Source: Flavobacteriales bacterium (GTDB taxonomy: Bacteria; Bacteroidota; Bacteroidia; CAIKAF01). Taken from it: a DNA stretch of 64,000 nucleotides. Each line of letters starts with the position of its first letter. The stretch's first letter is position 1. The DNA lies in assembly GCA_026418175.1 (NCBI GenBank), contig JAOABX010000001.1, positions 132,957-196,956 of the forward strand, read 5' to 3'. Below, one piece after another: positions 46,434 to 55,970 of the stretch. The notes beneath the pieces were generated by a model. It was not told where the DNA came from. It worked only from the letters and a program-made list of their open reading frames with translations, and did no database searches. The position numbers and the translations under genes are program-made.

Positions 46434-46469
46434 CAAAGTTAACTTTTTCATTGATATATATTTACCAAA
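46434..46469 (-). promoter_or_regulatory. Putative promoter of the HU gene
   Basis: On the minus strand TTTG (46466-46469), then TAACTTTG (46434-46441), with 24 nt between, slightly longer than the usual spacer. The leader would be about 35 nt. Confidence 0.55.
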
Positions 46470-46499
46470 CAAAGCATTTATTATTTTGTTTTACGATTC

Positions 46500-47540
46500 A
46501 TGAATTTTTCTGAAAAAATTATTGATTGGTACTTAAAGAATAAACGTGAATTACCCTGGAGGGAAACGAAAGATCCTTATGCCATCTGGCTTTCAGAAAT
46601 AATTCTTCAGCAAACCCGTGTAGTTCAGGGATTAGATTATTATTGCCGCTTTTTGGAGGCATTTCCAACTATTTTTGATTTGGCAAAGGCAACCGAAGAA
46701 GAAGTATTAAAACTATGGCAAGGATTGGGATATTATTCAAGAGCAAGAAACATGCATGCTGCTGCCCGTGAAATAGTTACAACTTACGGTGGAATGTTTC
46801 CTGATAATTATTCTGCCATTCGTTCATTAAAAGGGGTGGGTGATTATACCGCCGCTGCAATTTCAAGTTTTGCTTTTGGCTTGCCTTATCCGGTGATGGA
46901 TGGAAATGTAATACGGGTGATTGCCCGCTATTTTGGAATAGTAGCGTATTGTGATAAAGCGGAAGGAAAATCTCAAATTAAAAAAGCACTTAATGCGGTT
47001 TTTGATATTAAACATCCGGCAGAGTTTAATCAGGCCATCATGGAGTTTGGAGCATTACAGTGTATTCCAGTAAATCCTTCTTGTAGTACCTGTATATTAA
47101 AAGAAAATTGTGTTGCCTTTGAAAAGGCAATGGTGAAAGAATTGCCGGTAAAATCTTCTAAAACAATTATCAAACCGCGTTATTTCCATTATTTAATTAT
47201 TCATGATGGAGACGAAATAATTATTAAACAACGGGGGGCAGGTGATATCTGGCAAGGGTTGTATGAATTTCCGTTGATAGAAACTTCATCTGAAACTACT
47301 CCAGATGAAGTAATGAAGCATCCCGATTGGAAATATTTGAAAGGAAAACATTCCTGGAATATTCTTAAAATTCAAAGTGGAGTACGCCACATATTATCAC
47401 ATCGAATCTTGCATGTAACATTTTATGAAATAGCCGGAAAGATATATAGATTACCTTTCGGTGCGAAAAAAATTAAAAAAGATAATCTTCAGGATTATGC
47501 AGTACCGGTGCTGATTGAAAAATATCTTAAACAAAACTAA
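46500..47540 (+). CDS. mutY: A/G-specific adenine glycosylase
   Basis: A 346-residue DNA repair enzyme that removes adenine opposite 8-oxoguanine. The catalytic Glu is in SEIILQQTRV, the helix-hairpin-helix is LKGVGDYTAAAI, and the catalytic Asp is in PVMDGNVIRV. The 4Fe-4S cluster cysteines follow as C-x6-C-x2-C-x5-C in CIPVNPSCSTCILKENC. The C-terminal domain (about 230-346) resembles the MutT-like recognition domain. Length is normal. Confidence 0.96.
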   Translation: MNFSEKIIDWYLKNKRELPWRETKDPYAIWLSEIILQQTRVVQGLDYYCRFLEAFPTIFDLAKATEEEVLKLWQGLGYYSRARNMHAAAREIVTTYGGMFPDNYSAIRSLKGVGDYTAAAISSFAFGLPYPVMDGNVIRVIARYFGIVAYCDKAEGKSQIKKALNAVFDIKHPAEFNQAIMEFGALQCIPVNPSCSTCILKENCVAFEKAMVKELPVKSSKTIIKPRYFHYLIIHDGDEIIIKQRGAGDIWQGLYEFPLIETSSETTPDEVMKHPDWKYLKGKHSWNILKIQSGVRHILSHRILHVTFYEIAGKIYRLPFGAKKIKKDNLQDYAVPVLIEKYLKQN

Positions 47541-47542
47541 AG

Positions 47543-48121
47543 TTACTTAGCTTTTACAGAAAAGAAAACTTCTAATTTTTCCCAAACCAAGCTTATACCA
47601 TTTTTACCAATTACAAAATCCAGGCGTTCTGCAAGGGGTTCGTGTGTTTTAGGTACAACTTTTATTCGTAATACATCCTTTGATGCATCGTAATCATATG
47701 CTCCCCATTGATCCCAAACCGAATTAAAAATGATAGTCCATTCATTTTCTCCGGGTATTGTAAATAATCCATATTTACCCGCTTTTAATTCCTGACCTTC
47801 AATTAATACATCTTTTGAAAATTCAATGTTTGTTGCTTCATTGGCACCGGTTCTCCATACTTCGTTGTATGGAACCAAAGCTCCCCATATCTGACGGCCT
47901 TTAACAGCCGGTGAGCCGTAGTTAATTGTAATTTTTACACCATCAATCATCCCTGTGGTCATTTTTAGCGGACTGGGACGTTCTTCTTTTATTTCTGTTC
48001 GAGTTGTTAATGTATCCACAGAAGGTTCGTTGGAGTTTAATTGAGAACCTTGGTTTTTTTTACTACAAGCAGCAAATACAAATATGGTTAAGCCTATCAG
48101 AATAATTTGGTTGAATTGCAT
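47543..48121 (-). CDS. DUF2911 lipoprotein
   Basis: A 192-residue lipoprotein using the ATG at 48121, which leaves a clean signal ending in the lipobox FAAC (Cys19); ATGs at 48133, 48151 and 48181 are also in frame. The DUF2911 domain is marked by 'VKITINYGSPAVKGRQIWG', 'VPYNEVWRTGANEAT' and 'WGAYDYDASKDVLRIKVVP'. The fold is a beta-sandwich of unknown function common in Bacteroidota. It is transcribed divergently from the SH3 lipoprotein gene, sharing a 50-nt region. Confidence 0.9.
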   Translation of the reverse strand: MQFNQIILIGLTIFVFAACSKKNQGSQLNSNEPSVDTLTTRTEIKEERPSPLKMTTGMIDGVKITINYGSPAVKGRQIWGALVPYNEVWRTGANEATNIEFSKDVLIEGQELKAGKYGLFTIPGENEWTIIFNSVWDQWGAYDYDASKDVLRIKVVPKTHEPLAERLDFVIGKNGISLVWEKLEVFFSVKAK

Positions 48122-48171
48122 ATTTTTAGGCATTAGATTTATATGATACATCCCAAAAATATAAATATTCC

Positions 48172-49098
48172 ATGAAACCATATCTATTTTTTATGTCCTG
48201 GGTGTTTACAATAATTTGTTGGTTAGTTATATTAACGAGTTGTGGTAAAAAACTGGAAAACTCTCATATTCAGCTAAATCAAGCAGATTCACTAAAACAA
48301 GAATCTGAAGAAATTATTTATTATGTATGGGTTGATAATCTCAGGGTACGTAAAAAGCCAGGGAAGGACGGTGAAGTAATACGTGAACTTAAAAACATGG
48401 AAAAATTAATTTACCTGAATGAAAAATCAGATTTTACAGAAGAAGTAATTCTTAGGGGTCAGTTGTATAATGAGCCTTGGCTAAAGGTTAAACTACCCGA
48501 AGGTAAAATCGGTTGGGTGTATGGCGGAGGGGTTACTACAAATAAGCAAGCTGCCATCGAATCAGATGAATGGCTAATCAGGCCAGGTATTGGTGTAGGC
48601 CGTATTCGCATTGGTGAAACGATTCGTGATGTACAAGTAGCCTATGGAAAAGAACAGGTAAAAAAACAACGCTTATTTATCCCCGAAGGAGAAACGCGTG
48701 AAGGTTTTGTAGTGTTTCCAAAGCAATCCAATCAACTGGAATGTTTTATAGATAATTCGGGTAAAATTGAACTCATTCGAATTACTGGTAAACTATCTTC
48801 GTGGCATACTGTTGAAGGAATTCGAATAGGTACTACACTTGATGAGCTGGTAGAATTGAATGGAAAACCTATTCACTTTTCAGGTTTTGGTTGGGATTAT
48901 GATGGAGCAATTATATCATATAATCAAGGGAAATTAGACAAATTAAAACAGGGTCTTGATCTTACACTTGCTTATCCTGATGAGGGTTTCCCGAATTATG
49001 AAAAATATTTGGGTGATCAGATCATTACAAGCAATATAAAAGATTTAAAAGGTGTTGGTATTATTGTAAATACAATAATGGTATTTAGCAAACCATAA
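48172..49098 (+). CDS. SH3-domain lipoprotein of unknown function
   Basis: A 308-residue lipoprotein with lipobox LTSC (Cys24). A bacterial SH3 domain (about 45-120, 'VDNLRVRKKPGKDGEVI...EPWLKVKLPEGKIGWVYGG') is followed by a domain with two repeated motifs, 'GVGRIRIGETIRDVQVAYGKEQV' and 'EGIRIGTTLDELVELNGKPI', each resembling the other. These look like a duplicated small beta-alpha unit. SH3_3 domains often bind peptidoglycan or peptides, so an envelope-binding role is likely but unproven. Confidence 0.82.
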   Translation: MKPYLFFMSWVFTIICWLVILTSCGKKLENSHIQLNQADSLKQESEEIIYYVWVDNLRVRKKPGKDGEVIRELKNMEKLIYLNEKSDFTEEVILRGQLYNEPWLKVKLPEGKIGWVYGGGVTTNKQAAIESDEWLIRPGIGVGRIRIGETIRDVQVAYGKEQVKKQRLFIPEGETREGFVVFPKQSNQLECFIDNSGKIELIRITGKLSSWHTVEGIRIGTTLDELVELNGKPIHFSGFGWDYDGAIISYNQGKLDKLKQGLDLTLAYPDEGFPNYEKYLGDQIITSNIKDLKGVGIIVNTIMVFSKP

Positions 49099-49165
49099 AC
49101 TTTGATACACATTAGTTGTTATAATACATAATTTTTTTCTATCTCTTTTGCTACTTTATTTCGAT

Positions 49166-49173
49166 TATCTTTG
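49166..49173 (+). promoter_or_regulatory. Putative -7 box (TATCTTTG) just before metH
   Basis: TATCTTTG ends 4 nt before the metH ATG at 49178, so the message would be leaderless. A TTTG at 49147-49150 is 15 nt upstream, short of the normal spacer. Confidence 0.5.
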
Positions 49174-49177
49174 TTCT

Positions 49178-50200
49178 ATGAGTATTACTAAAGCTGAGCT
49201 ACAGCAATTGCTCAATCAACGAATTATGGTTTTAGATGGTGCAATGGGCACCATGATTCAACGATATAACCTAACAGAAGAAGATTATCGCGGAGAACGT
49301 TTTAAGGATTTTCCTCATGTGCTAAAAGGGAACAATGATTTGTTGTCTATCACAAAGCCAAATATCATTCGCGAAATTCATGAGGCATACTTGAAAGCAG
49401 GCGCAGATATCATTGAAACGAATACGTTTAATAGTACTTCAATTTCTCAGGCAGATTATCATTTAGAAAATATTGTATATGAATTGAATGTTCAGTCAGC
49501 ACGAATAGCCCGCGAAGCAGCTGATAAATATACTTTGCTTACACCAGAAAAACCTAGATTGGTTGCTGGGGCTTTAGGTCCAACCAACAAAACAGCATCG
49601 TTATCTCCTGATGTGAACGATCCTGGTTTTCGTGCAATAACATTTGATGAATTAGCCGAAGCCTACCGTTTGCAAGCCACCGGATTAATTGATGGCGGGG
49701 TAGATATTTTACTTATTGAAACTGTTTTTGATACTCTAAATTGCAAAGCTGCATTGTATGCTATAAATGAACTTTTAGAAGAACGAAATTTAGATATGCC
49801 AATTATGGTTTCGGGCACAATTACTGATGCCAGTGGAAGAACGCTATCTGGTCAAACTACAGAGGCTTTTTGGAATTCGGTAGCTCATGGTGAATTACTT
49901 AGTGTTGGTTTAAATTGTGCCTTGGGTGCCAAAGATATGCGGCCATACATCCAGGAGTTGTCTGAAAAAAGTTGGGTTTATATAAGTTGCTATCCCAATG
50001 CCGGATTGCCTAATGAATTTGGGCAGTACGACCAGGGGCCGGAAGAAATGGCAGCTTTGATAGAAGATTTTTGTCGTTCTGGTTTTGTAAATATAGTTGG
50101 AGGTTGTTGTGGTACCACACCAGAACATATTCAGAAAATAGCTGAGGTTGCCGCCCGATTTTCACCAAGAATAGTACCTGTGTTGGATTTAAGTGCATGA
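49178..50200 (+). CDS. metH: Methionine synthase, homocysteine-binding module
   Basis: A 340-residue protein equivalent to the first domain of cobalamin-dependent methionine synthase. It starts at the ATG at 49178 (MSITKAEL). Family motifs are [24 protein letters not shown], and the zinc-binding cysteines in '[11 protein letters not shown]' and '[10 protein letters not shown]'. It binds and activates homocysteine. The rest of the enzyme is encoded by the next gene, which overlaps by 4 nt (ATGA). The two-gene arrangement with a clean domain boundary is common in Bacteroidota and is not a frameshift. Confidence 0.95.
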   Translation: MSITKAELQQLLNQRIMVLDGAMGTMIQRYNLTEEDYRGERFKDFPHVLKGNNDLLSITKPNIIREIHEAYLKAGADIIETNTFNSTSISQADYHLENIVYELNVQSARIAREAADKYTLLTPEKPRLVAGALGPTNKTASLSPDVNDPGFRAITFDELAEAYRLQATGLIDGGVDILLIETVFDTLNCKAALYAINELLEERNLDMPIMVSGTITDASGRTLSGQTTEAFWNSVAHGELLSVGLNCALGAKDMRPYIQELSEKSWVYISCYPNAGLPNEFGQYDQGPEEMAALIEDFCRSGFVNIVGGCCGTTPEHIQKIAEVAARFSPRIVPVLDLSA

Positions 50201-52878
50201 AACGCCCATTGATGATAAAACCTTATTTACGCCTTTCCGGGCTTGAGCCACTCACCATCACCCCATTTACAAATTTTGTGAATATTGGCGAACGTTGTAA
50301 TGTTACGGGGTCTAGAAAATTTTTACGACTGATTCAGGAAGAACGATTTGAAGAAGCTGTTGAAGTTGCTTTAGAACAAGTTCGGGGAGGAGCGCAGATA
50401 TTGGATATAAATATGGATGAAGGAATGCTAGATGGCGAAAAAGCCATGGTTCGTTTTCTTCATCTTATTGCTGCTGAGCCTGAAATATCGCGTGTTCCCA
50501 TCATGATAGATAGTTCCAAATGGGAAATTATTCTTGCCGGCTTAAAATGCTTGCAAGGAAAAGGCATTGTAAACTCTATTTCGTTGAAAGGGGGAGAGGA
50601 AGAATTTAAACGACAAGCAAAAACTATTAAACGTTTTGGTGCTGCTGTAGTTGTTATGGCCTTTGATGAACAAGGGCAGGCTGATACGTATGAGCGTCGA
50701 ATTGAGATTTGCAAACGTTCGTATGATATTCTTATTCATGAGGTAAAATTCCCTGCATGGGATATCATTTTTGACCCCAATATTTTTCCTGTTGGTACAG
50801 GCATGGAAGAACATGCTAATAATGCATTAGATTTTTTTAGAGCTACTACATGGATAAAGCAAAATTTACCATATGCCAAAGTAAGCGGTGGCGTTTCTAA
50901 TGTTTCTTTTTCATTTCGCGGAAACGAACGTGTTCGTGAAGCAATGCATGCTGCATTTTTGTATCATGGGATTAAAGCAGGTATGGACATGGGGATTGTA
51001 AATCCATCTCAGCTGGAGGTATATGATGAAATACCGAAAGACCTGTTGGAATATGTAGAAGATGTATTGCTCAATAGACGTCCTGATGCCACAGAACGAT
51101 TACTTGCATTTGCTGAACAGTATAAAGGTTTAAAAAAAGAACAGGAAAAAGATGAAGCCTGGCGGAATGCTCCAGTAAAAGAGCGATTGACTCATGCCTT
51201 AGTAAAAGGGATAGTTGATTATATAGAACAAGATACTGAAGAAGCCCGGTTAATGTATGAACGGCCATTACAGGTTATCGAAGGCCCTTTAATGGATGGA
51301 ATGAATGTGGTAGGTGATTTATTTGGAAGCGGGAAAATGTTTTTACCACAAGTAGTAAAAAGTGCCCGAGTGATGAAAAAGGCAGTAGCTTATTTGCAAC
51401 CCTTTATTGAAGCTGAACAAAAAGGGAATGTGCAAAAAGCAGGCAAAGTGCTTTTAGCCACGGTTAAAGGAGATGTACATGATATTGGCAAAAATATAGT
51501 AGGTGTAGTTTTGGGGTGTAATAACTATGAGGTTATAGACTTGGGCGTGATGGTGCCTGCAGAAAAAATTCTGGAAGAAGCTAAAAAACATCAGGTAGAT
51601 ATTATTGGACTAAGTGGGTTGATTACCCCTTCGCTCGATGAAATGGTTCATGTGGCATCTGAAATGCAACGCTTAGGTTTTACAATTCCATTGCTTATCG
51701 GGGGTGCTACTACTTCGAAAATTCATACTGCTGTTAAAATTGAAGAAAAATATCCGCAAGGCGTTACTGTGCATGTTTTGGATGCATCACGTAGTGTACC
51801 TGTGGTTGAATCTTTGTTAGGAGATAAAAAACAAGCATTTGTCAAGCAGATTCGAGATGAATATGCTATGATTCGTGAACGACACCGATTACAATTGGGC
51901 ATTAAAGATTTTATATCTATAGAAGAAGCAAGGAAAAATAAACTTCAGATTAATTGGAATGAAGCACTAATCTACAGGCCTGAAAAGCCAGGGGTACATG
52001 TATTTAATAATTATGATTTAATAGAAATATCTCACTACATTGATTGGACCCCCTTTTTTCAGACTTGGGAATTAGCCGGTAAATTTCCAGGAATATTACA
52101 TGATGAGGTAATAGGTGAAGAAGCTCAAAAACTTTATGATGATGCACGTCAAATGCTTGATCAAATCATTAAAGAAAAATGGCTTTCTGCCAATGCTGTA
52201 ATAGGTATATTTCCTGCAAATTCGATTGGCGATGATGTGGAAGTTTATAACGAGCATGGACATGTTATTGCTCTATTTCATACACTAAGACAACAAAATA
52301 AAAAAGCAGAAGGATTGCCTAACTATGCATTGGCTGATTTCATAGCTCCCAGAGAATTAGGGGTGCATGATTATATAGGAGGATTTGCCGTTACTGCAGG
52401 GATTGGTATAGAAAAATACATTGAGAAATTTGAAAAAGAACACGATGATTATCGTAGCATTATGCTCAAAGCACTGGCCGATAGACTAGCAGAAGCATTT
52501 GCCGAATTAATGCATGAAAAAGTACGGAAAGAATATTGGGGATATGCCCGGCATGAATCGTTTACTAATGAAGAATTAATACAGGAAAAATACCAAGGTA
52601 TTCGTCCTGCACCCGGATATCCTGCATGCCCCGATCATACAGAAAAAGAAACCTTATTTAATCTTCTGCAAGTACAGAAAAATACTGGTATTAAGTTAAC
52701 TGAAAGTTTTGCAATGCAGCCGGCTGCATCGGTGTGTGGATTGTATTTTTCACATAAAGAGGCACGTTATTTTGGACTCGGTAAAATCAGTAAGGACCAG
52801 GTGGAAGATTATGCCCGAAGAAAACAAAAAGAATTGGCTGAGATTGAACGATGGCTTGCTCCTAATCTTAATTATTAA
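50197..52878 (+). CDS. metH: Methionine synthase, folate/cobalamin/reactivation modules
   Basis: An 893-residue protein carrying the remaining three methionine synthase modules. The pterin-binding domain (about 20-280) opens with [16 protein letters not shown]. The cobalamin-binding region (about 310-570) has the cap helices and the [11 protein letters not shown] motif with His428 as the lower cobalt ligand. The C-terminal reactivation domain (about 580-893) has '[15 protein letters not shown]', which binds S-adenosylmethionine. It makes methionine using methyl-tetrahydrofolate and B12. No metF or cobalamin riboswitch is seen nearby. Confidence 0.96.
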   Translation: MKRPLMIKPYLRLSGLEPLTITPFTNFVNIGERCNVTGSRKFLRLIQEERFEEAVEVALEQVRGGAQILDINMDEGMLDGEKAMVRFLHLIAAEPEISRVPIMIDSSKWEIILAGLKCLQGKGIVNSISLKGGEEEFKRQAKTIKRFGAAVVVMAFDEQGQADTYERRIEICKRSYDILIHEVKFPAWDIIFDPNIFPVGTGMEEHANNALDFFRATTWIKQNLPYAKVSGGVSNVSFSFRGNERVREAMHAAFLYHGIKAGMDMGIVNPSQLEVYDEIPKDLLEYVEDVLLNRRPDATERLLAFAEQYKGLKKEQEKDEAWRNAPVKERLTHALVKGIVDYIEQDTEEARLMYERPLQVIEGPLMDGMNVVGDLFGSGKMFLPQVVKSARVMKKAVAYLQPFIEAEQKGNVQKAGKVLLATVKGDVHDIGKNIVGVVLGCNNYEVIDLGVMVPAEKILEEAKKHQVDIIGLSGLITPSLDEMVHVASEMQRLGFTIPLLIGGATTSKIHTAVKIEEKYPQGVTVHVLDASRSVPVVESLLGDKKQAFVKQIRDEYAMIRERHRLQLGIKDFISIEEARKNKLQINWNEALIYRPEKPGVHVFNNYDLIEISHYIDWTPFFQTWELAGKFPGILHDEVIGEEAQKLYDDARQMLDQIIKEKWLSANAVIGIFPANSIGDDVEVYNEHGHVIALFHTLRQQNKKAEGLPNYALADFIAPRELGVHDYIGGFAVTAGIGIEKYIEKFEKEHDDYRSIMLKALADRLAEAFAELMHEKVRKEYWGYARHESFTNEELIQEKYQGIRPAPGYPACPDHTEKETLFNLLQVQKNTGIKLTESFAMQPAASVCGLYFSHKEARYFGLGKISKDQVEDYARRKQKELAEIERWLAPNLNY

Positions 52879-52917
52879 AGCTTTCATTAATTTAGTATTT
52901 ATTCAAATTAATTTCGC

Positions 52918-54432
52918 TTGAATATTTATAGGGAAAAAAAACGCTGGAAGATAATGTTGGGACTTGCGGCTGCAGTTATAGTTGTGGCCACTTTGGTTTA
53001 TACACAATATTTAGTTCAGCGTATAGCACATGAAGAAAAGGAAAAGATTGCACTTTGGGCACAAGCAATTCAAAATCGTGCGCAGTTAGTAAATAAAACT
53101 GATAGCATATTTAAAATATTTGAAGCAGAAGACCGGAAAAATATTAGCCTATGGGCTGAAGCCAATAAATTTATTGCCGAATACGAAGGAGATGGTGATA
53201 TTTATTTTCCAACTAAAATCCTTTCAAGCAATACTACCATTCCGGTAATTATTGCCAATGAAAAAAATGAAATACTTTTTTATAATAATTTCCCAAAAGA
53301 CAAGGAGCAGGATACATTGTGGTTGAAAGAACAATTATTATTATTTAAACAGAAAAATTCTCCCATTGATGTTTCTTACCGGGTACTTGGAAAAACCATC
53401 AGGCAATATTTGTATTATGATGATTCATACATATACAGAGAACTAAAAAATACCATACAAAACCTTGTTGAAAGTTTTATGTCAGAAACGGTTATAAATT
53501 CAGCATCAGTACCCGTTATTATAACCAATGAAACCCAAGACAGCGTTATTAGTTATGGAAATATTGAAGAAATTGGTTTTTCAGATGGTTTTGACCATTC
53601 CACACTTATCGATGCCATGAAAGGATATAATTCACTAGAAGTGGAATTGGTAAAAGGGAAGAAGAACTTTATATTTTATCGCGACTCATATGTTTTAAAT
53701 TTACTTAAATATTTTCCTTTTATTTTCCTTGCCATAATTGGTGCCTTTTTACTTATAGCATACTTGCTTTTCAGTACTGCTCGCCGAAGTGAACAAAATC
53801 AGGTTTGGGTGGGTATGAGTAAAGAAACGGCACATCAATTAGGTACTCCGTTAACTTCGCTCATTGGTTGGATAGAAGTTTTAAAATCCAGAAATGTTGA
53901 TTCAGAAGCACTAAGTGAAATAGAAAAAGATATTCAACGATTACAAACCGTAGCCGAGCGTTTCTCAAAAATTGGTTCTACTCCTGATTTAAAAGAAGAA
54001 GACTTAAATGAAGTGCTAATATCATTCATCGATTACATGAGAAAACGTACAAATAGTAAAATTGTCTATGAGTATTATTATAATCTACCTCCTGAAGAAA
54101 CAGTGCCTTTAAATCGTCCATTGTTTGAGTGGGTGATGGAAAATTTGATTCGAAATGCCATTGATGCTATTCAGCCACCTGGTAGAATAATTATTGAAGT
54201 AACAGATACCGGAAAATTTGTGGCCATTGATGTATCCGATACCGGTAAAGGGATAGCTAAGAATCAGTTTAAAACTATTTTCAGACCAGGTTATACTACC
54301 AAAAAGCGTGGGTGGGGCTTGGGATTATCTTTAACCAAACGAATCATAGAAAATTATCACAAAGGAAAAATTTTTGTAAAACAAAGTGAACCGGGAATAG
54401 GTACCACCTTCCGTATTTTATTAAGATATTAA
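52918..54432 (+). CDS. Membrane sensor histidine kinase
   Basis: A 504-residue kinase: transmembrane helix 1 (about 13-32), a periplasmic sensor domain of about 220 residues, helix 2 (about 258-285), then a HisKA-like dimerisation region with the phosphoacceptor His306 in KETAHQLGTPLTSLIG, and an ATPase domain with ENLIRNAIDA (N box), DVSDTGKGI (G1) and GWGLGLSLTK (G2). The start is a TTG at 52918; an in-frame stop at 52909-52911 rules out anything earlier, and the next ATG would cut into helix 1. The sensed signal is unknown. No response regulator gene is adjacent. Confidence 0.9.
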   Translation: MNIYREKKRWKIMLGLAAAVIVVATLVYTQYLVQRIAHEEKEKIALWAQAIQNRAQLVNKTDSIFKIFEAEDRKNISLWAEANKFIAEYEGDGDIYFPTKILSSNTTIPVIIANEKNEILFYNNFPKDKEQDTLWLKEQLLLFKQKNSPIDVSYRVLGKTIRQYLYYDDSYIYRELKNTIQNLVESFMSETVINSASVPVIITNETQDSVISYGNIEEIGFSDGFDHSTLIDAMKGYNSLEVELVKGKKNFIFYRDSYVLNLLKYFPFIFLAIIGAFLLIAYLLFSTARRSEQNQVWVGMSKETAHQLGTPLTSLIGWIEVLKSRNVDSEALSEIEKDIQRLQTVAERFSKIGSTPDLKEEDLNEVLISFIDYMRKRTNSKIVYEYYYNLPPEETVPLNRPLFEWVMENLIRNAIDAIQPPGRIIIEVTDTGKFVAIDVSDTGKGIAKNQFKTIFRPGYTTKKRGWGLGLSLTKRIIENYHKGKIFVKQSEPGIGTTFRILLRY

Positions 54433-54489
54433 TCAATCATTTTGTTATTTCATTGAAATTTCTCAAATTGTGTACTAAATACACTATTT

Positions 54490-55140
54490 ATGGCTAATTA
54501 TCCAGAATTAAGCTTATCTGTTGAAGCGGTTGTGTTCTCTTACGCCAATAAAACCATAAAAGTATTACTTCAATTACATGATGAAAAACCATTTCGCGAT
54601 CAGTGGGGATTACCTTTTCAGTTGGTTAAAGAAAATGAAAGCTTGGAAAAAACAACCGATAAGATTCGCCAAAAGCTTAATAAATATTCAATAGCAAGTG
54701 GTATCCAATCTTCAATTTATTCTCATCCTAAAAGGCATCCCAAAACAAGATTGGTTTCAATTTCTATGATTTTTTTTGCAAAACCTCATACCATGGAAAT
54801 AGCTGCTCCTTCTTACCGGTGGTTTGATTTAAATGAATTACCAAGCTTAATTATGGATCATTCTCTCCAAATTAAGGATGCATTAAAATTTTTACAGACA
54901 TTTACACAGAATCATACATGGGTGTATGATTTATTACCTGATCGGTTTACACTTACACAATTACAGGAATGTTTTGAAACAATTTATGGGAAGCCTTACG
55001 ATAAAAGAAATTTTAGAAAAAAAATCATGTCATATGGCTTTATAAAGCCTTCCCGTGAAAAACAGAAAGGCGTAGCTCACAAAGCAGCTACCTTATATTT
55101 TGCAGACAAAAAGAAGTTAGAGAAATTTCAAGCATTATAA
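54490..55140 (+). CDS. NrtR-like regulator (degenerate Nudix plus winged helix)
   Basis: A 216-residue protein with an N-terminal Nudix-like domain (about 1-135, 'VEAVVFSYANKTIKVLLQLHDEKPFRDQWGLPF') and a C-terminal winged-helix region (about 150-215, 'TLTQLQECFETIYGKPYDKRNFRKKI...VAHKAATLYFAD'). That layout is the NrtR family of ADP-ribose-sensing repressors. The catalytic Nudix box (GX5EX7REUXEEXGU) is absent or badly degenerate, so it should bind rather than cleave its ligand. Family members control NAD or sugar metabolism; the target here is unknown. It overlaps the next gene by 1 nt. Confidence 0.85.
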   Translation: MANYPELSLSVEAVVFSYANKTIKVLLQLHDEKPFRDQWGLPFQLVKENESLEKTTDKIRQKLNKYSIASGIQSSIYSHPKRHPKTRLVSISMIFFAKPHTMEIAAPSYRWFDLNELPSLIMDHSLQIKDALKFLQTFTQNHTWVYDLLPDRFTLTQLQECFETIYGKPYDKRNFRKKIMSYGFIKPSREKQKGVAHKAATLYFADKKKLEKFQAL

Positions 55141-55949
55141 TGAATTTTGGGTTGAGTTTTATATTCCTTTTATGGCTAAATTCAGCTATATCTTATTCCC
55201 AAATTCCTCTTCCGGGAGCTCATGCTCATAATGATTATATGAATGAACATCCGTTAATGGATGCATTGGAGTTAGGCTTTACTAGCATAGAAATTGATGT
55301 TTGTCTTTATAAAAACACTCTTCGAGTTTCACATAATCCCATTTTTTTATCGTTTAAACAAACCCTTCAAGAATTATATTTGGACCCTTTAGTCCGTCGT
55401 ATTCAACAAAATGGCGGAAGGGTATACGCAGGCTATGATGCCCCCTTGGTTTTAATGATTGATCTAAAGGGAGATGGAAACAAAAGTTATCCTGTATTAC
55501 GCCAACTATTAAAACCATACAAGCATTTACTAACAATATACCGTAAAGATTCTGTATTTCCGGGCCCTATACAAATTAACATTAGTGGCAACGTACCTGT
55601 TGATTTAATTCGTAATGAGCTAGAACGTTGGGTAACAATTGATGGTTCTGTAAGTAAGGGTCTTGATTCTATTATCAGTCCAATGTTGGTGCAACGGGTA
55701 AGTAGCCCTTATCGTCATTTTTTCAAATGGAGAGGAATGGGTAAACAACCACCTGATGAGAAAAGGGTAATGGATTCTTTAGCCCATATTGCTCAACTAC
55801 AGCATAAAGAACTTCGGTTTTATGCTGCCGGAAACAATAAAAAAGTTTGGAAAGCATTAATTGATGCCGGAGTTTACTGGATTAATGTAGATGATTTGCG
55901 TAAATTCTATGATTTTCGTTTAAACTACAAGCCTCAAAAAAACAGGTAG
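55140..55949 (+). CDS. Exported PI-PLC/GDPD-like (AIM6-type) protein
   Basis: A 269-residue exported protein (signal peptide to about residue 22). The start 'PLPGAHAHNDYMNEHPLMDALELGFTSIEIDV...LRVSHNP' matches the TIM-barrel proteins related to PI-specific phospholipase C and glycerophosphodiester phosphodiesterase (yeast AIM6-like). The two His residues of HAHNDY and SHNP, with the Glu/Asp of IEIDV, fit the phosphodiesterase active site. The substrate is unknown. Its start overlaps the stop of the NrtR-like gene (TAATG), suggesting coupled expression. Confidence 0.85.
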   Translation: MNFGLSFIFLLWLNSAISYSQIPLPGAHAHNDYMNEHPLMDALELGFTSIEIDVCLYKNTLRVSHNPIFLSFKQTLQELYLDPLVRRIQQNGGRVYAGYDAPLVLMIDLKGDGNKSYPVLRQLLKPYKHLLTIYRKDSVFPGPIQINISGNVPVDLIRNELERWVTIDGSVSKGLDSIISPMLVQRVSSPYRHFFKWRGMGKQPPDEKRVMDSLAHIAQLQHKELRFYAAGNNKKVWKALIDAGVYWINVDDLRKFYDFRLNYKPQKNR

Positions 55950-55970
55950 TAGCTTAATTTTGGGAATAAC

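Noticed and set aside
49178-52878. metH broken into two frames by mutation
   Set aside because: The break falls exactly between modules, each gene is complete, and the ATGA overlap plus the common occurrence of this split in Bacteroidota argue for a normal two-gene enzyme.
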